From contig JARGOF010000018.1 in assembly GCA_029212415.1 (NCBI GenBank), positions 9,134 through 73,133 of the forward strand: a stretch of 64,000 nt of DNA. The letters are read 5' to 3'. This document shows, in pieces, positions 24,255-31,220 of this stretch (positions are counted from its first letter, which is position 1; each line of letters starts with the position of its first letter). The DNA is from Rhizobiaceae bacterium. Lineage in GTDB: Bacteria; Pseudomonadota; Alphaproteobacteria; Rhizobiales; Rhizobiaceae. A model generated the notes under the pieces. That model worked only from the letters and a program-made list of their open reading frames with translations, was not told the origin of the DNA and did not search any database. A program made the translations under genes and the position numbers.

Positions 24255-27026
24255 ATGACAGATATCAGTTTCAGTCTCGATGGAAAAATCGTCAAGGCCT
24301 GCGCAGATGAGAGCATCTGGGATGTGGCGAAGCGGCAGGGAACCAAGATTCCGCATCTTTGTCATCTGGACAAGCCCGGATACCGCGCCGACGGCAATTG
24401 CCGCGCTTGCATGGTTGAAATCGATGGGGAGCGCACCCTGGCTGCGTCGTGCATTCGCAAGCCGCAGGAAGGCATGGTCGTGCAGACCGACTCCAAACGG
24501 GCTGAAAAATCCCGGCAGATGGTTTTCGAATTGCTTGCCAGCGACATGCGCCCTCGCGAAGAAACACCTGACAATCAGTCGGCCTTCTGGAACTGGGCAG
24601 GTTCCATGGGCATTGACGGATCCAGCCGGTTTCAGTCGAAATTCGAGCACGCGGGCATGGACCGCGGTCATGACGTCACCAATCCGGCCATTGCAGTCAA
24701 TCTCGATGCCTGCATCACCTGTGGTGCCTGCGTTCGTGCCTGCCGCGAGGTTCAGGTCAATGATGTGATCGGCATGGCCGGACGGGGCAGCCATTCCGTA
24801 CCGGTTTTCGATATTCATGACCCGATGGGACTTTCGACCTGTGTGAGTTGCGGCGAATGCGTGCAGGCCTGCCCGACCGGTGCGCTCTATGAAAAGACGC
24901 TGATGAACGCGGAAAATACGACGCGCGCCATCCAGTCATTTGACAAGGTTGTCGACAGCATCTGTCCGTTCTGCGGCGTTGGCTGTCAGACCAGTGTTGC
25001 CGTCAAGAACAACCGTATCGTGCAGGTGGACGGACGCAATGGTCCGGCCAATGAAAACCGGATGTGCGTCAAGGGACGTTTTGGCTTTGATTATGTCCAT
25101 TCGCCTGATCGGCTGACCAAGCCGCTGATCCGCCGCGATGATGCGCCCAAGGCAGGCGAAATGGATCTGCGCCATGTTGATCCGTTGACGATATTCCGGG
25201 AAGCCACCTGGGAAGAGGCGATGGCGAAGGCGGCGTCCGGATTCAAATCCGTCCTGAAACGTGACGGCGGCAGCGCGCTGGCCGGGTTCGGTTCAGCCAA
25301 GGGGTCCAACGAAGAGGCCTATCTATTCCAGAAACTGATCCGCCAAGGCTTTGGCACAAACAATGTGGATCATTGCACGCGGCTTTGTCACGCTTCATCA
25401 GTGGCGGCGCTGATGGAAGGTGTCGGCTCGGGCGCTGTGTCGGCGCCATTCACCGACGCCATGAAAGCCGATTGCATCATTGTCATCGGTGCACGCCCGA
25501 CAACCAATCATCCGGTCGCTGCGACCTATCTCAAACAGGCTGCAAAACTGGGCAAGACGCTGATTGTCATTGATCCAAGGCGGCAGGATCTGATGCGTCA
25601 TGCAACACATTCTCTGCAGTTTACGCCCGGCTCCGACGTGGCCATGCTCAATGCGTTTCTCAATGTGATCATCACCGAAAAACTCTATGATCAGCAATAT
25701 GTACAGGCCAATGTTTCCGGCTTTGAAGCGTTGAAGGAAAAAGTCAAAGAATTCACCCCGGAAGCCATGGCTGAAGTCTGTGGCATTGATGCGCAAACCC
25801 TGCGCACCGTTGCAAGAACCTATGCGCAGTCGGAACGGTCGATCATTTTCTGGGGCATGGGCATTTCACAGCATACCCATGGAACGGATAATACGCGCTG
25901 CCTGATCGCCATGGCACTGACAACCGGGCAGGTGGGGCGCCCCGGCACCGGGTTGCATCCGCTGCGCGGTCAAAACAACGTGCAGGGTGCGTCGGACGCC
26001 GGGTTGATCCCGATGTTCATGCCCGACTACAGGTCGATTGAAACGGCCAGCATCAGGGAGGAATTTGAAGACCTGTGGGGCCGTCCGCTGGATCCGGTCA
26101 AGGGGCTGACAGTGGTCGAGATCATTGACGCAATCCATGCCGATCAGATCAAGGGCATGTATATCATGGGTGAAAATCCCGCGATGTCCGATCCTGATCA
26201 GATCCATGCGCGCAGCGCTCTGGCAAAACTCGAGCATCTTGTGGTCCAGGATATCTTTCTGACGGAAACCGCCTGGCATGCGGATGTGGTTCTGCCGGCA
26301 TCGGCCCATGCGGAAAAACTTGGCACATTTACCAATACCAATCGGCAGATTCAGATCGGCCGCCCGGCGCTGGATCCTCCGGGCGAAGCCCGTCAGGATT
26401 GGGAGCTTATTTGCGAACTGGCCGAGGCGATTGGGCTTGAATGGAATTATCAGGATATATCAGATGTCTACGGGGAAATGACGGCGGTCATGCCGTCGCT
26501 GAGCAATATTTCCTTTGGACGCATTGAGCGTGAAGATTCAGTGACCTATCCGGCAGACGCGGCCGATAAACCCGGCAATGAAGTGCTATTTGCACAGGGG
26601 TTTCCGACGGCGGACCGACGCGGAAAAATCGTGCCAACCGATTTGCTGCCGCCCGATGAAGTTCCCGATGCGGATTACCCGCTGGTTTTGACAACCGGAC
26701 GGTTGCTGGAACATTGGCACACGGGCGCGATGACCCGGCGTTCGGAAGTTCTCGATGCGCTTGAGCCACAGGGTATTGCAGCGATGAATCCTTACGAAAT
26801 CGAACGGCAGCGCCTGGTGGCCGGCCAGGTCGTCTGTGTTGAGACGCGCAGGGGAACCGTCGATGCCATCCTGCGTTCCGACAGGGAAGTTGCCGACGGG
26901 ATGATTTTCATGCCCTTCTGCTTCAACGAAAGCCCGGCCAATCGCCTGACAAATCCCAAACTTGATCCCTTCGGGAAAATCCCCGAGTTCAAATATTGCG
27001 CGGCTAAAATCGAAAGTCGGGAATAG
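24255..27026 (+). CDS. Formate dehydrogenase catalytic alpha subunit (Mo/W-bis-MGD)
   Basis: A 923-residue protein. Domains in order: a NuoG-like [2Fe-2S] domain (HLCHLDKPGYRADGNCRAC), a region with two ferredoxin-type clusters (CITCGACVRACREV and CVSCGECVQACPTGAL), the [4Fe-4S] of the catalytic part (CPFCGVGCQ, NRMCVKG), the molybdopterin oxidoreductase domain and a C-terminal MGD-binding domain (VLTTGRLLEHWHTG). The conserved catalytic pair C378-H379 is in CTRLCHASS; a Cys rather than selenocysteine ligates the metal. It oxidises formate to CO2 and passes electrons to the upstream beta subunit. The 131 bp gap to that gene is larger than normal within an operon. Accessory genes (fdhD/fdsC, fdsD) are not present nearby. 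Confidence 0.93.
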   Translation: MTDISFSLDGKIVKACADESIWDVAKRQGTKIPHLCHLDKPGYRADGNCRACMVEIDGERTLAASCIRKPQEGMVVQTDSKRAEKSRQMVFELLASDMRPREETPDNQSAFWNWAGSMGIDGSSRFQSKFEHAGMDRGHDVTNPAIAVNLDACITCGACVRACREVQVNDVIGMAGRGSHSVPVFDIHDPMGLSTCVSCGECVQACPTGALYEKTLMNAENTTRAIQSFDKVVDSICPFCGVGCQTSVAVKNNRIVQVDGRNGPANENRMCVKGRFGFDYVHSPDRLTKPLIRRDDAPKAGEMDLRHVDPLTIFREATWEEAMAKAASGFKSVLKRDGGSALAGFGSAKGSNEEAYLFQKLIRQGFGTNNVDHCTRLCHASSVAALMEGVGSGAVSAPFTDAMKADCIIVIGARPTTNHPVAATYLKQAAKLGKTLIVIDPRRQDLMRHATHSLQFTPGSDVAMLNAFLNVIITEKLYDQQYVQANVSGFEALKEKVKEFTPEAMAEVCGIDAQTLRTVARTYAQSERSIIFWGMGISQHTHGTDNTRCLIAMALTTGQVGRPGTGLHPLRGQNNVQGASDAGLIPMFMPDYRSIETASIREEFEDLWGRPLDPVKGLTVVEIIDAIHADQIKGMYIMGENPAMSDPDQIHARSALAKLEHLVVQDIFLTETAWHADVVLPASAHAEKLGTFTNTNRQIQIGRPALDPPGEARQDWELICELAEAIGLEWNYQDISDVYGEMTAVMPSLSNISFGRIEREDSVTYPADAADKPGNEVLFAQGFPTADRRGKIVPTDLLPPDEVPDADYPLVLTTGRLLEHWHTGAMTRRSEVLDALEPQGIAAMNPYEIERQRLVAGQVVCVETRRGTVDAILRSDREVADGMIFMPFCFNESPANRLTNPKLDPFGKIPEFKYCAAKIESRE

Positions 27027-27121
27027 CCGCCCTGCATAAGACCTCAGGTGCGTCCAAATGGCTTCGATCAGATGGCTTTGCGTCCGATCAATATATTTTT
27101 GACAGGCAGAGAAAAATTTGC

Positions 27122-27146
27122 GGAACCAATTGCCCGTTCAAACATT
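27122..27146 (+). promoter_or_regulatory. Possible general-stress (EcfG-type) promoter of csbD
   Basis: GGAAC (27122-27126) is followed after 16 bases by CATT (27143-27146), close to the alphaproteobacterial EcfG pattern GGAAC-N16/17-CGTT. It ends about 55 bases before the csbD start, and CsbD proteins are common members of that regulon. The -10 differs at one of four positions, so this is tentative. Confidence 0.35.
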
Positions 27147-27201
27147 GATTTGACATGAAACGCGCAACGACAGTGTTGCGGTCTTATGAAAGGTGAATGA
27201 C

Positions 27202-27399
27202 ATGAACTGGGATATTGTTGAAGGCAAATGGAGTCAATTCAAGGGCAAGGCAAAGGAACAGTGGGGCGAACTCACCAATGACGATCTTGACGTCGTTGCC
27301 GGCAAAAAGGATCAGCTCGCTGGCAAGATCCAGGAACGCTACGGCAAGACCAAAGATGAAGCCGAGCAGGAAGTCAATAAATGGTCTGACTCCCTCTGA
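27202..27399 (+). CDS. CsbD-family stress protein
   Basis: A 65-residue hydrophilic protein starting MNWDIVEGKWSQFKGKAKEQ, the near-invariant CsbD opening, and continuing with WGELTNDDLDVVAGKKDQLA and KIQERYGKTKDEAE. CsbD proteins accumulate in stress and stationary phase; the biochemical role is not known. ATG 27202 is preferred over GTG 27193, with AAGGTG six bases ahead. It is followed by a clear terminator and stands alone. A 14-bp tandem duplication begins at its stop codon. Confidence 0.9.
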   Translation: MNWDIVEGKWSQFKGKAKEQWGELTNDDLDVVAGKKDQLAGKIQERYGKTKDEAEQEVNKWSDSL

Positions 27400-27422
27400 A
27401 CGAATTTGTCTGAACGAATTTG
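27396..27422 (+). repeat. Tandem duplication across the csbD stop codon
   Basis: The 13-mer CTGAACGAATTTG occurs at 27396-27408 and again at 27410-27422 with a single T between. The first copy contains the csbD TGA stop. It looks like a recent 14-bp slippage or duplication event without effect on the protein. Confidence 0.8.
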
Positions 27423-27434
27423 ATTGAACGCGAA

Positions 27435-27461
27435 AAACCTGCCCGATTGGGCAGGTTTTTT
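27435..27461 (+). terminator. Intrinsic terminator after csbD
   Basis: AAACCTGCCC (27435-27444) pairs with GGGCAGGTTT (27449-27458) around a GATT loop, and the right arm runs into six T residues. This is a textbook Rho-independent terminator. Confidence 0.88.
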
Positions 27462-27731
27462 GCGTTTTGGGCAATAATTCAGGCAATAGGGTTACAAGGC
27501 TTGAGCGCCGATGCGCCTGAGTGCTTACAACGCCACAGAATGCTGGCTGCGCTGCGTGTGATATTTTGCCGCGATAAAATCCGGCATAATTGACTTCAGT
27601 TCCCACAGATACAGAGATTACGGGCTGGCATTTGATATTGAAAACATATAGCTGTTTAATAAATTGAACGCAAATAAAGGCCGTGTTTTGCCCGCAAACG
27701 GGACCGGCCGACTGCTGAAGGAAATGGTCCA

Positions 27732-29012
27732 TTGGAAAATTCACAGGTATCAGCCCGGAAAGATCAGGCGATTGCACGCGGTGTCGGAATGATGACGCAG
27801 GTCTATGTGGACCGGGCGGAAAATTCCGAGATATGGGACATTGAGGGACGCAGATTTATCGATTTCGCCTCCGGTATTGCCGTGGTGAATACAGGCCACC
27901 GCCATCCCAAGGTCATTGAAGCGGTCAAAAACCAGCTCGATCGGTTTACCCATACCTGCCATCAGGTTGTTCCCTACGAGAACTATGTCGGTCTTGCCGA
28001 GCGATTGAATGCCATCGTTCCGGGTGATTTCGAAAAAAAGACGGTATTTGTGACAACGGGCGCAGAAGCCGTCGAGAATGCTGTCAAGATCGCCCGTGCC
28101 GCCACTGGCCGCAACGCGCTCATCTCCTTTTCCGGAGGCTTCCATGGCCGCACGTTCATGGGGATGTCGCTGACCGGCAAGGTCGCGCCTTACAAACTTG
28201 GTTTCGGTTCCATGTTGGCCGACGTATTCCACGCACCCTTTCCGGTGCCGCTGCATGGTATAACAACCGAGCAGTCGCTTGCCGCGCTGGAGACACTTTT
28301 CAAGGCTGATGTCGATCCTTCACGGGTTGCGGCGATCATTGTCGAGCCGGTTCAGGGCGAGGGCGGTTTTTACGATGCGCCGCGCGATTTCATGCGCAAG
28401 CTTCGCGCCGTTTGCGACAAACACGGCATCCTTCTCATCGCCGATGAGGTGCAGAGCGGATTTGCCCGTACAGGCAAGATGTTTGCCATGGAGCATTATG
28501 ATGTCACTGCCGATATCACCACGATGGCAAAGAGTCTTGCAGGAGGATTTCCGCTGGCCGCTGTCACCGGACGGGCGGAGATCATGGACGCGCCGATGCC
28601 TGGCGGTCTTGGCGGCACCTATGGCGGCAACCCTCTGGGGATCGCCGCTGCCCATGCCGTGCTTGATGTCATTGAAGAAGAGCAGCTGTGTGATCGGGCC
28701 AATACATTGGGCTCACACCTCAAGCAGCGCCTTGAAAGCCTGCGCGGGGATATTCCCGAGATTGTTGATATTCGCGGTCTCGGGTTCATGGATGCGGTTG
28801 AGTTCAATCAGGCCGGAACCGATATTCCGAATGCTGATTTTGCCAATGGCGTGCGCGCCAATGCGCTGGAGCGCGGATTGATCCTTTTGACCTGCGGCGT
28901 TTATGGCAATGTCATTCGCTTCCTTGCGCCGATCACCGTGCAGGACAATGTCTTCAGTGAGGCACTTGATATTCTCGAAGCGTCCATCCGCGCGACGAAG
29001 GATGCGAGCTAG
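27732..29012 (+). CDS. gabT: 4-aminobutyrate aminotransferase (class III PLP)
   Basis: A 426-residue class III aminotransferase. Motifs are FVTTGAEAVENAVKIARAAT, the FSGGFHGRTFMGMSLTGK segment, IIVEPVQGEGGF, LIADEVQSGFARTGK with the PLP-binding Asp, and the Schiff-base Lys K267 in TTMAKSLAGGFPL. It moves the amino group of 4-aminobutyrate (or a related omega-amino acid) to 2-oxoglutarate, giving succinate semialdehyde. The start is a TTG at 27732 with AAGGAAATGG ahead; no ATG fits the conserved N-terminus. It converges on the XRE-cupin regulator: the two stop codons share the palindrome CTAG at 29009-29012. No succinate-semialdehyde dehydrogenase gene is adjacent. Confidence 0.9.
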   Translation: MENSQVSARKDQAIARGVGMMTQVYVDRAENSEIWDIEGRRFIDFASGIAVVNTGHRHPKVIEAVKNQLDRFTHTCHQVVPYENYVGLAERLNAIVPGDFEKKTVFVTTGAEAVENAVKIARAATGRNALISFSGGFHGRTFMGMSLTGKVAPYKLGFGSMLADVFHAPFPVPLHGITTEQSLAALETLFKADVDPSRVAAIIVEPVQGEGGFYDAPRDFMRKLRAVCDKHGILLIADEVQSGFARTGKMFAMEHYDVTADITTMAKSLAGGFPLAAVTGRAEIMDAPMPGGLGGTYGGNPLGIAAAHAVLDVIEEEQLCDRANTLGSHLKQRLESLRGDIPEIVDIRGLGFMDAVEFNQAGTDIPNADFANGVRANALERGLILLTCGVYGNVIRFLAPITVQDNVFSEALDILEASIRATKDAS

Positions 29013-29581
29013 AAAGTCGGCGGCGTACAGGCGCTGACGACGACGCAGGGCGCTTCCCCCAGGTTTCGAAACCGGTGGGGAATGCGGCTGTCGAATATAT
29101 AGGCGTCGCCCGGGCCCAGCATTTGGGTTTTCTCACCGACACTGAGCTCTATCTCGCCGGAAATGATAATGCCGGCCTCCTCGGCTTCATGGGCATAAAG
29201 TTCGGTGCCCGTGTCGGCTCCCGGCGCATAGGTTTCATGCAGCATCTGCAGGGTGTGGCGCGAAGCGTCGCCGACCTGTCGCAATGAAAGGAAGGATGCT
29301 GCATCGTCATCAATGCGAAAAACGCGTACGGGATTGATTTCCCGCAACTCCGTTGATTTGAAAAAGACCTTGTCCTGATGCGGGTATTCCATACTGAAGA
29401 ATTCCGAGAAGGTCATCGGTATGGCGTCCAGTATTCTTTTCAGCGATGCAACGGAGGGGTTGGTCTGGCCCTGCTCAATCATCGAAATCAAGCCATTGGT
29501 GACGCCCGATCTTGAGGCCAGCTGACGCTGGGACAAGCCGTTTGCTTTCCGCAGGTATTTCAGTCTCTCTCCAACTTCCAT
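29009..29581 (-). CDS. XRE-family regulator with C-terminal cupin (PuuR-like)
   Basis: A 190-residue protein with an N-terminal helix-turn-helix (MEVGERLKYLRKANGLSQRQ, then GVTNGLISMIEQGQTNPSV) and a C-terminal cupin_2 fold (about residues 105-185: ELYAHEAEEAGIIISGEIEL, GPGDAYIFDSRIPHRFRN). Proteins of this layout control polyamine and GABA catabolism (PuuR) or similar pathways by sensing a small ligand in the cupin. ATG 29581 is chosen because GGAAAG precedes it by seven bases; ATG 29596 is possible. It is tail-to-tail with gabT, which is a plausible target, and its promoter faces the gap ahead of the 30170-36475 operon, a second plausible target. Confidence 0.85.
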   Translation of the reverse strand: MEVGERLKYLRKANGLSQRQLASRSGVTNGLISMIEQGQTNPSVASLKRILDAIPMTFSEFFSMEYPHQDKVFFKSTELREINPVRVFRIDDDAASFLSLRQVGDASRHTLQMLHETYAPGADTGTELYAHEAEEAGIIISGEIELSVGEKTQMLGPGDAYIFDSRIPHRFRNLGEAPCVVVSACTPPTF

Positions 29582-29635
29582 ATCCTGTCTTTCCATTTGG
29601 CACAAAAACACAACCGGTGCATGGCTCCGGTGCAT

Positions 29636-30169
29636 TGTGGTTGATTTTCAAGACGTTCCCGTCGACACACCTATTACAAGAATGCGTTGATGTCTAATTT
29701 CCGCCAGTGCGCGTATCTTGATCAATATAATAAACACTGCTAGCATTCCGTGTAAATGATGCTAATTTGCACGTTCGGGTCCCGTTTAATGGTGTGGGAT
29801 CAACGACACGAGCAATGTTCAGGGCTTCGTCTGGGAGGGTGTAATATCGGATATCGGACAATCCCCTTGGTTGCAAATATGCAAGCGCATCGGTCAATCA
29901 GCCGAATCAAAGCCCCGGAAAATCCTGAATGCGCCAAGTTACACAATACTGTTCGTCCTTCCTGTGGACCGGTTGGCGGGTGTTGTCTGAAAACAATGAT
30001 AGGGCATTTGTTCTGTTTGAATGAAATGACCTTTACAAAACAACGCAGAGTGCCTCCAATCATCTCGAACGTGCAGTGGACCCGCTTGAAACAGTATATT
30101 TGCCAGTTGATACTTGGTGGCAATGGTCTAGAAGGCGACAGGGTCCAACTTGTTTGAAAGATTGATACG
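29636..30169. other. Divergent intergenic region ahead of the nitrilase-decarboxylase operon
   Basis: About 530 bp without a supported gene. Overlapping ORFs on both strands have Cys/Pro/Arg-rich compositions and no ribosome sites. The region separates the PuuR-like regulator from the 30170-36475 operon and must hold both promoters. No clear palindrome was picked out. Confidence 0.5.
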
Positions 30170-31135
30170 ATGACACCATTCGCAATAGCCGGCATTCAGA
30201 TGCATGTGGCCGCTCTCCAATCCAATGTTGAAGGGATGCGGCACCGGCTTGATGTGCTGATGGCGCGTTTCCCATGGACGCAAATGGTGTTGTTCAGCGA
30301 ACTTGCCCCTTTTGGACCGCTGCATAAATTTGCGCGGCCCTTTGAAAATGATGCCATCGCGGTTTTTCGTGAAGATGCCAAACGGCACAACATCTGGCTG
30401 ATCCCGGGTTCGATGTTCGAGCAGGCAGAAGATGGCAAAATCTACAATACATCCGTGGTGATCAATCCACAGGGTGAAATCGTTGCCAAATATCGCAAGA
30501 TGTTTCCTTTCAGGCCCTATGAAATTGAAATCGAGGGTGGGACCGAATTCTGCGTATTCGATGTACCAGGTATCGGGCGATTTGGTCTGTCGATCTGCTA
30601 TGACATGTGGATTCCCGAGACCACCCGGCAACTGACAAGCATGGGCGTGGAGGTGCTGCTGCACCCCGTTCTGACCGGGACAACGGACAGAGATGCGGAA
30701 ATTGCCATTGCTCGTGCAACCGCAGCCCAGTTCCAGTGTTACGTATTTGATGTCAATGGATTGTCATCTGGTGGCGTGGGAAGATCCTGCGTGATCGACC
30801 CGTCGGCAACCATTGTCTATCAGGCCGCAGGGCAGGAAGAAATGTTCCCGATCGAAATCGATCTGGAGCAGGTTCGTCGTCAACGTGAAACCGGCATGAA
30901 GGGACTGGGGCAGGTGTTGAAGAGTTTCCGCGACCGTTCGGCCGAATTTCCGGTCTATGACCGAAACAGTGGCACAGATGCCTATCTTTATACACTTGGA
31001 AAACTTGAAATGCCGCAACAGAACAGCCGCGCCGGATTGAGCACACCTGCTATTGCCGAACCTGCTGCCCTGCTGCCAATTGAACCGGAAATCGGCGGGA
31101 TTCCGCCAATTGTTGGAAAGACGGTAAGCGGCTGA
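30170..31135 (+). CDS. Carbon-nitrogen hydrolase (nitrilase superfamily)
   Basis: A 321-residue CN_hydrolase protein with a complete catalytic triad: E44 in LFSELAPFG, K110 in KYRKMFPF and C143 in LSICYDMWIPE. The fold runs from AIAGIQMHVAALQSN to about residue 270. The last 50 residues (PQQNSRAGLSTPAIAEPAAL onward) are a Pro/Ala-rich tail not typical of the family. Members cleave amides, carbamoyl groups or nitriles, or transfer acyl groups; the aliphatic-amide or omega-amidase type is the nearest guess. It is the first gene of a plus-strand set and is followed after 85 bp by a PLP decarboxylase. With the ATP-grasp and C45 genes downstream it probably trims or releases an amide in a small-molecule pathway. 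Confidence 0.88.
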   Translation: MTPFAIAGIQMHVAALQSNVEGMRHRLDVLMARFPWTQMVLFSELAPFGPLHKFARPFENDAIAVFREDAKRHNIWLIPGSMFEQAEDGKIYNTSVVINPQGEIVAKYRKMFPFRPYEIEIEGGTEFCVFDVPGIGRFGLSICYDMWIPETTRQLTSMGVEVLLHPVLTGTTDRDAEIAIARATAAQFQCYVFDVNGLSSGGVGRSCVIDPSATIVYQAAGQEEMFPIEIDLEQVRRQRETGMKGLGQVLKSFRDRSAEFPVYDRNSGTDAYLYTLGKLEMPQQNSRAGLSTPAIAEPAALLPIEPEIGGIPPIVGKTVSG

Positions 31136-31220
31136 CAGCACAGTAGACCATCCGAGCATCTCAGTCTGGATTGATCGCTGATAGTCACCGCTTGCTCTGC
31201 AAAGAAAAGGGCGATGACAT

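Noticed and set aside
29756-30195. Overlapping ORFs on both strands ahead of the nitrilase gene
   Set aside because: Cys/Pro/Arg-rich translations, mutually overlapping, and no ribosome site on either strand.
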